Assembly (NCBI RefSeq): GCF_900103545.1
Contig: NZ_FNHH01000019.1
Coordinates: 14,450 to 78,449 of the forward strand
DNA: 64,000 nt
Reading direction: 5' to 3'
Source of the DNA: Daejeonella rubra
GTDB lineage: Bacteria > Bacteroidota > Bacteroidia > Sphingobacteriales > Sphingobacteriaceae
Positions 15,896 to 25,149 of this stretch are shown here, piece after piece. The number at the start of each line of letters is the position of its first letter. Position 1 is the stretch's first letter. Made by a program: the position numbers and the translations under genes. The notes beneath the pieces are model-generated. The model was not told where the DNA came from, ran no database searches, and saw only the letters and a program-made list of their open reading frames with translations.

Positions 15896-16282
15896 ATGAA
15901 ACGCGTCAATATATCATCAGGAGCCGTGTGGGAGGACATTGTAGGCTATAGTAGAGCCGTGCGTATTGGTAATCAAATTGAGATTTCAGGTACCACATCC
16001 GTTGATGGAGAAATAGTAATTGGCAAAGGCGACCTCTATAGCCAGACTATTTTCATCTTTCAGAAAATAGAAAAAATCCTCCGGGAAGCTGGTGCATCAA
16101 TGAATGACATCGTACGTACCAGGATGTATGTTACCGATATCAGTAAATGGGAAGAAGCGGGCAGAGCACATGCCGAATTTTTCAGAAATATAAAACCTGC
16201 AACAAGCATGATCGAGGTAAGCCGGCTGATCGACCCCGAACTGCTCATTGAAATTGAGGTCACTGCAATAATTCAGGAATAG
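15896..16282 (+). CDS. RidA/YjgF family protein
   Basis: Small trimeric Rid-family protein of 128 residues. Family features: GNQIEISGTTSVDG, the YSQTIFIFQKIEKIL helix, IVRTRMYVTDISKWEE, and the C-terminal IEVSRLIDPELLIEIEVTA, which holds the position of the catalytic Arg of RidA (here in the SRLID context). RidA hydrolyses reactive enamines/imines; other Rid subfamilies lack this activity, and the subfamily here is not certain. It starts 8 bp after the reductase gene and is probably in the same transcript. Confidence 0.87.
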   Translation: MKRVNISSGAVWEDIVGYSRAVRIGNQIEISGTTSVDGEIVIGKGDLYSQTIFIFQKIEKILREAGASMNDIVRTRMYVTDISKWEEAGRAHAEFFRNIKPATSMIEVSRLIDPELLIEIEVTAIIQE

Positions 16283-16322
16283 TCCGTTTTATAATTCGAA
16301 TCGGAATTACGTAATTTGCAGA

Positions 16323-16604
16323 ATGGGAACACAGGTACAGGAAGAAACACTAACGCTTGAAGAAGTTTTAGCAGCGTTAAAAGTTAACCATCGCCTTATA
16401 CTCTGGAACGATGACACCAATACCTTCGAACATGTCATCAACTGCCTGATGAAATATCTTGATTATAGCGAAAAACAAGCTGAACGCATCGCATGGACTG
16501 TGCATAATGATGGGAAATGCACCGTCTTGGAAGGATCTTTCACAGAAGTTGAGGTTTATCGTAAGATCTTACAACAAGAAGGCCTTAGCGTTAGTGTCGA
16601 CTAA
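16323..16604 (+). CDS. clpS: ATP-dependent Clp protease adaptor ClpS
   Basis: Adaptor that delivers N-degron substrates to ClpAP/ClpCP. The 93 residues have a disordered N-terminus and the ClpS core: LILWNDDTNTFEHVINCL (the N-degron pocket DD/N), KYLDYSEKQAERIAWTVHNDGKC, and the EVEVYRKILQQEGLSVSV end. It is 40 bp after the Rid gene. The converging PorP-like gene ends 18 bp downstream. Confidence 0.94.
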   Translation: MGTQVQEETLTLEEVLAALKVNHRLILWNDDTNTFEHVINCLMKYLDYSEKQAERIAWTVHNDGKCTVLEGSFTEVEVYRKILQQEGLSVSVD

Positions 16605-16621
16605 ATCAAAAAACCGGACTC

Positions 16622-17560
16622 TTAAAAATAACAGCGGGGCAATGAGCTGGTGCTTCTTCTTGGTTGAATTCGAAAGTTCAAGACAATTTCATGAGAACCT
16701 TTTTCAACTGCTGCAAGTTTTGAAGTTGTAAAATCATAAGAATAGCCGAGCTGTATATTAGGCGTAAGCTGCATTTCAGCTAACAGGTCTATTGAATCCA
16801 TTGACCGCAGGGAAGCACCGATCCATAAAGTTTCCTTCAACAGAAAGTTTGCATTAAGATCTACCTGAACAGGTGAGCCATTTACATACTTGACCATTAC
16901 GCTTGGCTTAAATTTTATATCTTCCCCCAGATCCTTGAGGTATCCACCCTGCAAAATAAAATGAGGCTTGTAGGCTGTATAGGTAGAAGTACTGGTTCCC
17001 AGGTCCCGATTAAAAAAATAGGGAGATGAAAATCCAGCATAGAATTTCTGTGAAAAGAACATCAAACCAAAACCTAAACTTCCTCTTAGCGAGTTCTGAT
17101 CAGCAAAAACAGGGTCAAATGCCGCAGAAGCACTACCAGTCAAACTATATTGACCAACATATTTGCCAATACCTCCATTCAAACCTAGTGCAAAGAAAGT
17201 ATTATCGCCCACCTCCACTTTATGTGCCAGCGTGCCCAAAACACCATTTTCACTAATCACTTCACCGATCTGATCTCTCAAAAATATAAATCCAACAGAG
17301 GTGTTTGATTGTTTTATTGGGCTATGAACAGAAAGAGTTTGAGTATTAGGTGCACCAGTAAAACCAACCCATTGTTGTCTTGCCAGAGCAGTGACATTTA
17401 TTGCCTCATCCATCGCAGAATATGCAGGATTGATCACCAATCCATTGAACATATATTGAGTGAACATGGCTTTTTGCTGGGCCATTAAAGAAGTATGGCC
17501 AATAATGGAAACCAGTAGAGCAAGTAAGATGGGGAATATTGCCCTCGACTGAAATTTCAT
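16622..17560 (-). CDS. PorP/SprF family type IX secretion-associated membrane protein
   Basis: Outer-membrane beta-barrel protein of 312 residues with a signal peptide ending near LMAQQ. The family blocks are clear: FTQYMFNGLVINPAYSAMD just after the signal, ARQQWVGFTGAPNTQTLSVHSPI, then repeated beta strands (GLNGGIGKYVGQYSL, FYAGFSSPYFFNR, LGYSYDFTTSKL) and a C-terminal strand ending in aromatic residues. PorP/SprF proteins are components or substrate-linked partners of the Bacteroidota type IX secretion and gliding system, and many paralogues pair with one large adhesin. No adhesin or other T9SS gene is adjacent here, so its partner is unknown. Confidence 0.9.
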   Translation of the reverse strand: MKFQSRAIFPILLALLVSIIGHTSLMAQQKAMFTQYMFNGLVINPAYSAMDEAINVTALARQQWVGFTGAPNTQTLSVHSPIKQSNTSVGFIFLRDQIGEVISENGVLGTLAHKVEVGDNTFFALGLNGGIGKYVGQYSLTGSASAAFDPVFADQNSLRGSLGFGLMFFSQKFYAGFSSPYFFNRDLGTSTSTYTAYKPHFILQGGYLKDLGEDIKFKPSVMVKYVNGSPVQVDLNANFLLKETLWIGASLRSMDSIDLLAEMQLTPNIQLGYSYDFTTSKLAAVEKGSHEIVLNFRIQPRRSTSSLPRCYF

Positions 17561-17844
17561 CTAATCAGATTGTTAAAATCATCAAATCGTCCGGTTCCAA
17601 TCAGAACCTTGGTTTTTTAAATACTCGAAAATGGACTTTGAGTAAAGAATTGTTAAGCAATTCAACGGCATCCCAAAAACATAGTAACTGACTGTTTTTA
17701 CGCTTTATAAGCGAAAAAGTTACATTTATGACCAATAGAACAGAATATTCGTATCCATTTAACCCTGACTTAATTCAATAATTTTTAACTTAATTTGTGA
17801 GTGCTTGCGAGATATAATATCTACTGGTTCTAAAATAAACAGAC

Positions 17845-18600
17845 ATGTTTTTCATACTCTCAAAGATCCTTAGCTTTCTAATATCACCCACCATTATATT
17901 ATTGGGTATGCTAATAATTTCGCTGCTATCAAAAGTTCCTTCCATACGAAAGCGTTTCCTCATGATTGCTATTGGATTGCTTTTACTATTCAGCAATCCA
18001 TTCATTATAAATCAATTACTAAATGTTTGGGAACTGAAAGCTGAAACAACAAGTCCGAAAAGCTATGATGCCGTGATAATTCTAGGAGGCTTCATGAGTG
18101 CCGACAAGACTAATAATAGCTATAGTTTTGGAGAAGGAGCCGACAGACTTACAGAGGGCCTGATTCTGTATAAAAGAGGATTCGTTAAGAAAATTATTCT
18201 AAGCGGGGGAAGCGGCAGTCTGGTAGATGACACACGTGAATCTGTCCTTGCAAAAGCTTTTCTGGTTGACAACTGCGGGGTACCTGACTCTGTAGTACTG
18301 ATCGACACTGCGTCAAGAAATACATACGAAAATGCCGTAGAAAGCAAAAAAATAATGAAAACGGCTAATTTAAAAACTGCCGTAATGATTACATCCGCAT
18401 GGCATATGAGGAGAGCTTTGGGCTGTTTTGAAACAGTAGGAATGAATGTTGACATCCATCCAACAGACCGCCTTTACAACAAGCCTCCTCATACACTTGA
18501 TGATTTCATTATCCCAAACACAAATAATATAATCAAATGGGAAATTTTAATGCACGAAATAGCTGGTATTATTATGTACAAAATAAGAGGGTATAATTAA
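17845..18600 (+). CDS. YdcF/SanA family (DUF218) membrane-anchored protein
   Basis: A 251-residue protein with two N-terminal membrane helices (about residues 7-27 and 38-56) and a DUF218 domain. Characteristic blocks: YDAVIILGGF, GADRLTEGLILYKRG, KIILSGGSG, NTYENAVESKKIM and AVMITSAWHMRRA. The ElyC/SanA/YdcF group is linked to envelope integrity in E. coli, but the biochemical role is unclear. It is alone on its strand, with a 284-bp upstream gap towards the divergent PorP-like gene. Confidence 0.88.
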   Translation: MFFILSKILSFLISPTIILLGMLIISLLSKVPSIRKRFLMIAIGLLLLFSNPFIINQLLNVWELKAETTSPKSYDAVIILGGFMSADKTNNSYSFGEGADRLTEGLILYKRGFVKKIILSGGSGSLVDDTRESVLAKAFLVDNCGVPDSVVLIDTASRNTYENAVESKKIMKTANLKTAVMITSAWHMRRALGCFETVGMNVDIHPTDRLYNKPPHTLDDFIIPNTNNIIKWEILMHEIAGIIMYKIRGYN

Positions 18601-18636
18601 ACCGGACAGCATGTAATCTGCTCAATTTTGAACTGC

Positions 18637-19776
18637 CTATTTCCGGTTCTGCTTTAATAATTGAACAAGGCCTTCATCATTTACAATGTAAACATCATCG
18701 CCACTACTGATATAAACCATAAACTGCCTGCTGGTTGCTTCCATCCAAAGCTTATTATCTTCCCCATTGATACTGAAGTCAAGATCATTAATTCCGAGTT
18801 TACTCAGGTCAGTTGCATACGACCTATTTTTCTGGAAATAGTCTTTCTGAAGATAATAGACATGCCACAAATGTTTCTTCTGCTCTTCACTATAAGGAAT
18901 TGAAAATGTAGTTTCTGATGCTCCGGAAGCTTTTTTACTGAAAAACAGATAAGCCCAGCGCTCCGGAAAATGCATATTAACCACCCCCTGTGGAGACCAT
19001 ACCCAGTTATGCTCTGGAAGGTTTTTGCCATTTGCATCCTTCTTCTTTACATATTTTCCATCCTTAACTTCGGTATCCCATTCCACCCTTGAGAAATTAA
19101 TTCGCCAGAAATCACCGTCAACGGGGGCATTTTGGTTCTTTGCAAATGGCATAGCTGAAAATGGAATAAATATCTCTGTAGTCCAGCCCTTATCAATATC
19201 AGAAGGATCATTAAGCGTTCCCTGTACATCTACTGCCCACTTCATACCGGGAGCATTATACACGATCATCGCACCACTTCCATTCCGGTAAGGCTTCGGC
19301 ATGAATAAATCAAACATGGTATTTTGCGCATTGACTTCAAATTCATAATACCGGTGAGTATCATTATCAGGGTCAATAAAAATTTCAAAGTCATTATCAT
19401 AAAATACGATATCATCATAATTTTTAAGGTAGGCCCAAACATGCGGATCCAGTAATTCAGCAGCAATATAAAGTCCTTTTTCGTCCCAGGTCATTTTAGC
19501 ACGGGTATTCCATGTTGGCGCTGGCTTTTTATCTCCCTCTATATCCTTAAAGTACTCTGTCCATGGCACATTCTGCCATACAGCATCATTTAACTTTCCA
19601 TCAACAACAGGAGCTGCAGGATTAAAAACAACAGTATACTGCCCTGGAGTAGACAAAAGATCCTCCTTGCCAGAAAATTTAGATTGCGAAAAGCCTGAAA
19701 AACTATTGACGAATAAAAAGCAACACAGAAAAGATAAATTCTGGAATTTTAGTTGAGATTTTGATTTGAATAACAT
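18637..19776 (-). CDS. secreted carbohydrate-binding family 9-like protein
   Basis: I place the start at the ATG at 19776, where a basic stretch and hydrophobic segment form a signal peptide (FLCCFLFVNSFSGFSQS); the frame extends to 19863 but without support. The mature protein, about 350 residues, has a CBM9-like beta-sandwich: VVDGKLNDAVWQNVPWTEYF, AKMTWDEKGLYIAAELLDPHVWA, FYDNDFEIFIDPDNDTHRYY. Related proteins are exported and associated with polysaccharide or plant-glycan use, but no catalytic motif is seen here. It is convergent with the YdcF gene and divergent from the M28 peptidase. Confidence 0.85.
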   Translation of the reverse strand: MLFKSKSQLKFQNLSFLCCFLFVNSFSGFSQSKFSGKEDLLSTPGQYTVVFNPAAPVVDGKLNDAVWQNVPWTEYFKDIEGDKKPAPTWNTRAKMTWDEKGLYIAAELLDPHVWAYLKNYDDIVFYDNDFEIFIDPDNDTHRYYEFEVNAQNTMFDLFMPKPYRNGSGAMIVYNAPGMKWAVDVQGTLNDPSDIDKGWTTEIFIPFSAMPFAKNQNAPVDGDFWRINFSRVEWDTEVKDGKYVKKKDANGKNLPEHNWVWSPQGVVNMHFPERWAYLFFSKKASGASETTFSIPYSEEQKKHLWHVYYLQKDYFQKNRSYATDLSKLGINDLDFSINGEDNKLWMEATSRQFMVYISSGDDVYIVNDEGLVQLLKQNRK

Positions 19777-19953
19777 TTTATATACTAATGATTGGGGATG
19801 GAAAATAAGAAGAATTATTGAAATTTTATGAAGACTGTGATACAGATATGTATTAAAAGGCACATTGTATCATTAATATTGCTATTTTCTCTTATTAATG
19901 CTTTTTAATATCTTCGTTATCCTAATCAATTTATAATTAACCAATTTAATTTC

Positions 19954-21507
19954 ATGAGAAAATCCTTATTCCTATTTTCCTGTTCCCTGATTCTATCGGG
20001 GAATCTTGTTTATGCCCAAAGTAAAGATCCTGTTGTACAGGGAATTATAAAAGAGGCGACCGAAAACTCACAATTGAAAAAACTTGCACAGGAGCTGACT
20101 GATGGTATTGGTCCGAGGCTTGTTGGTACACCACAAATGAAGCAGGCTCATGATTGGGCTGTTTCAAAATACCAGAGTTGGGGTATATCTGCAAAAAATG
20201 AACAATGGGGTGAATGGCGCGGATGGGAAAGAGGAATAACTCATATAGATATGGTGCATCCACGGGTAGAATCCCTGGAGGGAATGCAACTGGCATGGAG
20301 TCCATCAACTTCAGGTAAAACAGTTACTGCCGAAACGATCATACTGGCAGACGTAGCCGACTCAATTGCTTTTCAAAACTGGCTTCCATCTGTAAAAGGA
20401 AAATTCGTGATGATATCCATGCAGCAGCCTACAGGAAGAGATGATAGAAACTGGGAAGAATTTGCAACCAAAGAATCACTCGAAAAAATGAAATCTGAAC
20501 GTTCAAATGCTAGTACAGCCTGGCGTAATCGTATCGGCAAAACAGGACTAAATCCAAAAAGTCTGGCATTGGCCATTGAAAAGGCAGGCGCAGCAGGTAT
20601 TGTGGCTTCCAACTGGTCGGCAGGTTTCGGTGTAAATAAAATATTTGGAGCACAAAGTACAAAAATACCTACTGTAGACATTTCATTGGAAGATTATGGA
20701 ATGTTATACCGTCTAACTGAATCAGGAATAAAACCAAAGATCAGCATACGTGCAGATTCAAAAGAACTGGGAATGATGCCAACGTTCAACACTATAGCTG
20801 AAATAAAGGGAACTGAAAAGCCTGAAGAATATGTGATCCTTTCAGCCCATTTCGATTCATGGGATGGCGGCACAGGAGCCACAGATAATGCAACCGGTAC
20901 TATCACCATGCTTGAAGCGATGAGGATATTGAAAAAGATCTATCCAAACCCAAAAAGAACGATCCTGGTAGGACACTGGGGTAGTGAAGAGCAGGGTTTG
21001 AATGGTTCAAGAGCATTCGTTGAGGATCATCCTGAGATCGTAAAAAACATTCAGGCTGTATTCAATCAGGATAATGGAACAGGTAGAGTAGTTGACCTTT
21101 CAGGACAAGGATTTTTGCACGCCTATGAGTACCTGAACAGATGGCTTAATCCAGTACCTACTGACATTCGTTCAGAGATCAAAACAAGCTTCCCGGGAAC
21201 TCCGGGTGGTGGCGGATCTGATTATGCATCATTCGTTGCAGCAGGTGCTCCGGCATTCTCTTTAAGCTCATTAAGCTGGGCTTATGGAAACTATACCTGG
21301 CATACCAACCGTGACACATACGATAAGATTGTATTTGATGATGTTCAGAACAATGCCATTCTAACGGCAATATTAGCATATATGGCCAGTGAAGATCCGG
21401 CAAAATCATCAACCGTAAAAAGTGTATTACCTACAAACCCACGTACTGGTCAACCGATGAGCTGGCCAGCTACCCGTCAGCCAATCCGTAAAGGTGGTGT
21501 GAACTAA
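19954..21507 (+). CDS. secreted M28 family zinc aminopeptidase
   Basis: Exported metallopeptidase of 517 residues with a signal peptide ending in VYAQS. A PA-type domain lies between about residues 120 and 265 (AAGIVASNW). The M28 catalytic part follows: His and Asp of ILSAHFDSWDGGTGATDNA (zinc ligands), the Glu pair of HWGSEEQGL (general base and ligand), the Asp of NQDNGTG, and the final His of TWHTNRDTYD. All expected ligands appear present. The C-terminal tail is rich in Pro and Thr. It would release amino acids or small peptides in the periplasm or outside. A perfect hairpin follows the stop codon. Confidence 0.92.
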   Translation: MRKSLFLFSCSLILSGNLVYAQSKDPVVQGIIKEATENSQLKKLAQELTDGIGPRLVGTPQMKQAHDWAVSKYQSWGISAKNEQWGEWRGWERGITHIDMVHPRVESLEGMQLAWSPSTSGKTVTAETIILADVADSIAFQNWLPSVKGKFVMISMQQPTGRDDRNWEEFATKESLEKMKSERSNASTAWRNRIGKTGLNPKSLALAIEKAGAAGIVASNWSAGFGVNKIFGAQSTKIPTVDISLEDYGMLYRLTESGIKPKISIRADSKELGMMPTFNTIAEIKGTEKPEEYVILSAHFDSWDGGTGATDNATGTITMLEAMRILKKIYPNPKRTILVGHWGSEEQGLNGSRAFVEDHPEIVKNIQAVFNQDNGTGRVVDLSGQGFLHAYEYLNRWLNPVPTDIRSEIKTSFPGTPGGGGSDYASFVAAGAPAFSLSSLSWAYGNYTWHTNRDTYDKIVFDDVQNNAILTAILAYMASEDPAKSSTVKSVLPTNPRTGQPMSWPATRQPIRKGGVN

Positions 21508-21515
21508 TTCATTAA

Positions 21516-21550
21516 GAATGCTGACAGGGTTATGAATCCTGTCAGCATTC
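21516..21550 (+). terminator. hairpin after the M28 peptidase gene
   Basis: GAATGCTGACAGG pairs perfectly with CCTGTCAGCATTC (13 bp) around a nine-base loop. A T-rich stretch follows only after about 12 bp. Probable terminator. Confidence 0.65.
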
Positions 21551-21561
21551 ATAATATTCGG

Positions 21562-21569
21562 TATATTTG
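21562..21569 (+). promoter_or_regulatory. -7 box for the lipocalin-like lipoprotein gene
   Basis: TATATTTG matches TAnnTTTG exactly and lies 26 bp before the ATG at 21595, directly after the upstream hairpin. No clear -33 TTTG is seen. This supports 21595 rather than 21532 as the start. Confidence 0.5.
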
Positions 21570-21594
21570 TTTTTTCAGACTAAGAAAAATAAAT

Positions 21595-21963
21595 ATGAAA
21601 AACCTCCACAACCTGATCCTTGTATTTATTATTCTTTCTCTGACTGCATGCGAAAAATCTGGCTCAGAAACCTCGCTAACCGGTAAATGGAAGTTAACTG
21701 AAACACTTGCCGATCCGGGTGATGGAAGCGGCAAATGGGTATCTGTAAAAAACAGTGATTCATACCTCCAAATAAATGCAGATGGAACGATCTCAGGTAA
21801 TAATTTTACAAATTTTAAACAGTACAGGGTGATTGATAATCAACAGATTGAATTCATTTATCAGAATGGCACACCAACAATTCTAAGCTATAAACTCAGC
21901 GGGAATTCACTGGAGATTAGCGGAGGTTGTTTCGAAGCATGCGGATCGCGCTACAAAAAATAA
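21595..21963 (+). CDS. small lipocalin-like lipoprotein
   Basis: The ATG at 21595 gives 122 residues with a signal peptide and lipobox LTACE (Cys19), better than the longer frame from 21532, which would run through the terminator hairpin and a promoter box. The body (TGKWKLTETLADPGDGSG, YLQINADGTISG, YRVIDNQQIEFIYQNG, LSYKLSGNSLEISGGC) has the GxW start and strand pattern of the Bacteroidota lipocalin-like (DUF4488/DUF5004-type) lipoproteins. Two Cys near the C-terminus (GGCFEACG) could pair. Function unknown. It converges on the radical SAM gene with a 4-bp gap. Confidence 0.8.
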   Translation: MKNLHNLILVFIILSLTACEKSGSETSLTGKWKLTETLADPGDGSGKWVSVKNSDSYLQINADGTISGNNFTNFKQYRVIDNQQIEFIYQNGTPTILSYKLSGNSLEISGGCFEACGSRYKK

Positions 21964-21967
21964 AAAT

Positions 21968-24166
21968 TTACAATACCAACAGATCGCCCTGCCTCAGGGC
22001 ATTTATGGCCTTCCCATACCAAAAAGGTTCAAAATCGATATTTAAGCTGGTTTCAAAATTCTCTTTCGCTTTTTTAAAAGTCATCAATTCTGCATTTTCT
22101 ATGCCTGCAAGTGGCAGAAATTTAAGCAGCCAATCGGCCTGATCTTTTTCAAGTTGTATGCTAAAGCTCCCCTTCTTATCAAAGAATTTTAGCTCTGCCA
22201 TCTCCCATTGCCTGCCCTTTTTACTTTTGGTAAAATAATCGATCACAGGTTTTGTACCGAGCCAGACAATTTTTGCATCAGGCTTGATAAGGAATGACTC
22301 TTCTTTCGACAAAGATTTCATAATAAACTGAGGATCAACCTTTGTCTTAGGTACCTTATGTTCAAACCATTCCTGCAAAGGATAGTCAAAACAAATACCA
22401 TGCATATAATTAAACAATGATTTCTTTAATCCATAGCTGAACAGTTCATGGTCTGTACCGATCTTGTCAACATGTCCGATATCGTTATTCGCAAAGGTAC
22501 CGGTAGTTCCACAAGCCTTTTCCACCTTGAATTGTTCAGGGTACATCCCCACAGGGCTATGAGCAGTCATCGCAAACTGGTGCCAGAAAGCCGACTGTAA
22601 TACTCCTGCATCAAACATTTGCCTGACCATTTCCAGTGAATCGATGGTTTCCTGAGCAGTTTGCGTAGGAAATCCATACATCAGGTAAGCATGAACCATG
22701 ATACCTGCTTCCGTAAAATGATGACATACCCGGGCTACCTGTTCCACCTTCACACCTTTTTGTATAAGTTCGAGCAAACGGTCTGAGGCCACTTCCAATC
22801 CGCCTGAAATGGCAATACATCCGGAAGCCTTCAACAACAGACAAAGGTCTTTCGTAAAGCTCTTTTCAAATCGGATATTGGTCCACCAGGTAACAGTTAG
22901 CTTACGGCGCAGTATTTCCAGAGCCAGTGAGCGCATTAAAGCTGGAGGTGCAGCCTCATCTACAAAATGGAAACCCCGTTCCCCTGTTTGATCTACCAAT
23001 TGTTCCATTCTGTCGCAAAGCAATGAGGCAGCAATGGGTTCATATATCTTAATATAATCCAATGAAATATCACAGAAAGTACATTTTCCCCAATAACAGC
23101 CATGAGCCATCGTAAGCTTATTCCACCGTCCATCACTCCACATGCGATGCATCGGATTGACAACTTCAATTACAGAAATATAACGATCAAGAAACAGATC
23201 GCTATAATCAGGAGTACCGGTTTCAAATTGCTTGTAATCAGGCGATTTACTTCGATTGCAATAGGTAACCTTTCCATCTATTAATGCAAATGTTCTTTTC
23301 AGTTCCGATATTTTTCGCTTACCATCAAGAAGCTCACAAAGGTGCTCAATGGGAGCTTCACCATCATCGAGGCAAATAAAATCCATGAACTCAAAAACAC
23401 GTACATCAGCGACAGATCGTAATTCAGTATTTGGGAAGCCACCACCCATGGCAATTTTAACGTTTGGATACTCTATTTTCAGCCACTGAGCGATACGGAA
23501 GGCAGCATATAGATTTCCCGGAAAGGGTACTGATAGTGAAACTATTTCCGGAACTACGATCTTCATCTTTTGATCCAGGAGCTTGATCAAAAGCTTATCT
23601 GTAAATGTTAGTTCTTGCTGCAGAGCATCATAAAGCTCATCAAAACTTGACGCAGACCTTCCAAGACGTTCTGCATACCTGCTGAAACCAAAATTGCTAT
23701 CAGCACATTCTATGATAAGATCTGAAATGTCTTCTAAAAAAAGTGTTGCCAGATGCTTAGCCTTATCCTGAGTCCCCATGGTACCGAAGGCCCATTCAAG
23801 CTCTTCAAGCTGTTCAAACCGGGATGCCTCAGGCAGGAAATCTTCCTGGCATATCAAATGAGAAAGTGTTGGGTTATGTCCCTGTAAAAAGGAGATCACA
23901 GCATCAATTTTATTGACATAATGCTCCTTCAAAGCAATTATACGTTGGGCATTTTCACTCAGCTCAGTGTTTGGTACTTTAATCTGATCAAACAGCTCAT
24001 TCAGGCCGGAACTTGAAAAAAGAGCCAAAATAACCTCAATGCCCAGATCTGACTGATACGAGGAGATACCTTTTGTATTAAGAAATCCCTTTAAATAGGC
24101 GGTTGCCGGATAAGGCGTATTTAACTGCGTAAAGGGCGGTGTAATTAGATATATCTTGTTTGCCAA
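21968..24166 (-). CDS. B12-binding-domain radical SAM protein
   Basis: A 732-residue protein. The N-terminal third resembles a B12-binding Rossmann domain (IYLITPPFTQLNTPYPATAYLKGFL; IAMGGGFPNTELRSV; FMDFICLDDGEAPIEHLCELL). The radical SAM domain follows: the cluster motif GCYWGKCTFCD has Cys357, Cys362 and Cys365, that is CX4CX2C rather than the usual CX3CX2C. Later blocks are HFVDEAAPP, WWTNIRFEKSFTKDL and ISGGLEVASDRLLELIQKGV. The last ~200 residues have no motif I recognise. Members methylate or rearrange unreactive carbons in natural products, lipids or peptides; the substrate cannot be named. It lies 46 bp downstream of the DUF2490 gene on the same strand. Confidence 0.82.
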   Translation of the reverse strand: MANKIYLITPPFTQLNTPYPATAYLKGFLNTKGISSYQSDLGIEVILALFSSSGLNELFDQIKVPNTELSENAQRIIALKEHYVNKIDAVISFLQGHNPTLSHLICQEDFLPEASRFEQLEELEWAFGTMGTQDKAKHLATLFLEDISDLIIECADSNFGFSRYAERLGRSASSFDELYDALQQELTFTDKLLIKLLDQKMKIVVPEIVSLSVPFPGNLYAAFRIAQWLKIEYPNVKIAMGGGFPNTELRSVADVRVFEFMDFICLDDGEAPIEHLCELLDGKRKISELKRTFALIDGKVTYCNRSKSPDYKQFETGTPDYSDLFLDRYISVIEVVNPMHRMWSDGRWNKLTMAHGCYWGKCTFCDISLDYIKIYEPIAASLLCDRMEQLVDQTGERGFHFVDEAAPPALMRSLALEILRRKLTVTWWTNIRFEKSFTKDLCLLLKASGCIAISGGLEVASDRLLELIQKGVKVEQVARVCHHFTEAGIMVHAYLMYGFPTQTAQETIDSLEMVRQMFDAGVLQSAFWHQFAMTAHSPVGMYPEQFKVEKACGTTGTFANNDIGHVDKIGTDHELFSYGLKKSLFNYMHGICFDYPLQEWFEHKVPKTKVDPQFIMKSLSKEESFLIKPDAKIVWLGTKPVIDYFTKSKKGRQWEMAELKFFDKKGSFSIQLEKDQADWLLKFLPLAGIENAELMTFKKAKENFETSLNIDFEPFWYGKAINALRQGDLLVL

Positions 24167-24212
24167 TTCTTTGCTATTGAATGAATTCTGCGATTCAAAA
24201 AGAGATTAATGG

Positions 24213-24971
24213 TCAATTTCTGGCATGCATTTTTATCCTGTGGTTTATCGCTAAACTTGCAATATTACGATTTAAATACTCTTCCCCTGAACTGCGTTGC
24301 TGAAACAGATTGATATAGCCAAGTTCTACACTAAGATTTCTAATCAACTGGTAGTTCAGTCCTGCATAAAATCGATTCTGGTCAAAGGTATTGTAAATAA
24401 TTCCACCATTAGAATTAATATATATTCCGTCACTAACCTTCAGGTTCAAGTCGTGAACCTTATTCTTTGATCTGATCAGGTTACATTCCAGTGAAACCAT
24501 ATAGGATAACCTTTCTATGAATCTGTATCCATGAATTAATGAGTCATCAAGTCTTTTCCGAATGAAACGTTCCTCCATTCTATAGCGATGTCCAATATTC
24601 AAATGTTTGAGTTGATGTCTGTATGCAAGTTCATGATTTAGCCTTATTTCAGGAACCTTAAATGAAGATGCGAACTCCTGGTCTCCAGGAGAATTTAAAT
24701 AATAAGCAAAACCATTACCTAGGGAGAGATCTTTTAATAGAGAAAAATTAACCTGCGATTTCAAGAAGATCTGAGATTGCCTGACTGGTTCTAAAAAAAT
24801 ACGCTCCTGAATTTCAGCACTCAGAGACCATTTAGGCGAAAATTCAAAATTTGCTGAATAGGCAGCTGTCGAAAGGGACTGTTTAATAAAATTTTTCTTT
24901 AGGGTCTGGCCGAAAGAAGAAAAAGCAAAAAGCATTAACAATAAAATTTTAAATGCTATCCGATGATTCAT
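24213..24971 (-). CDS. DUF2490 outer-membrane protein
   Basis: The ATG at 24971 (MNHRIAFKIL) gives 252 residues with a signal peptide ending at SSFGQT. The rest is a run of amphipathic beta strands with alternating aromatic residues (KWSLSAEIQERIFL, FYAGLNYQLIRNLSVELGYINLFQ), typical of DUF2490, a family of predicted 10-14-strand outer-membrane barrels of unknown role. The motif-like IGHRYRMEERFIRK in the middle is characteristic of the family. It is upstream of the radical SAM gene and probably co-transcribed with it. It is divergent from the CvfB-like gene. Confidence 0.8.
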   Translation of the reverse strand: MNHRIAFKILLLMLFAFSSFGQTLKKNFIKQSLSTAAYSANFEFSPKWSLSAEIQERIFLEPVRQSQIFLKSQVNFSLLKDLSLGNGFAYYLNSPGDQEFASSFKVPEIRLNHELAYRHQLKHLNIGHRYRMEERFIRKRLDDSLIHGYRFIERLSYMVSLECNLIRSKNKVHDLNLKVSDGIYINSNGGIIYNTFDQNRFYAGLNYQLIRNLSVELGYINLFQQRSSGEEYLNRNIASLAINHRIKMHARN

Positions 24972-25120
24972 AATAAACATACACTAAAATAGAGTGAAGA
25001 GTTTAAAGAATCAAACCTTAAAGCAAATAAAGATCAGTTTCCGAAAAGCAAGTTTGAAAACTTATATTTTCTACTTTTTCCAAAATCAAAGCTAAAACAG
25101 GATCAATAAACTGCTTTTAG

Positions 25121-25128
25121 TATCTTTG
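25121..25128 (+). promoter_or_regulatory. -7 box for the CvfB-like gene
   Basis: TATCTTTG matches TAnnTTTG exactly, 21 bp before the ATG at 25150. The box overlaps the alternative TTG start at 25126, which argues against that start. Confidence 0.55.
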
Positions 25129-25149
25129 CAGGATATTCAATCAGAAAAC

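Noticed and set aside
16459..16731. 90-codon plus-strand frame overlapping clpS and the PorP-like gene
   Set aside because: It overlaps two firm genes in other frames and has no recognisable feature.
18600..18650. AACCGGA ... TCCGGTT inverted repeat at the convergent ends of the YdcF and CBM9-like genes
   Set aside because: The loop is more than 30 bases and one arm lies within coding sequence; no T-run.
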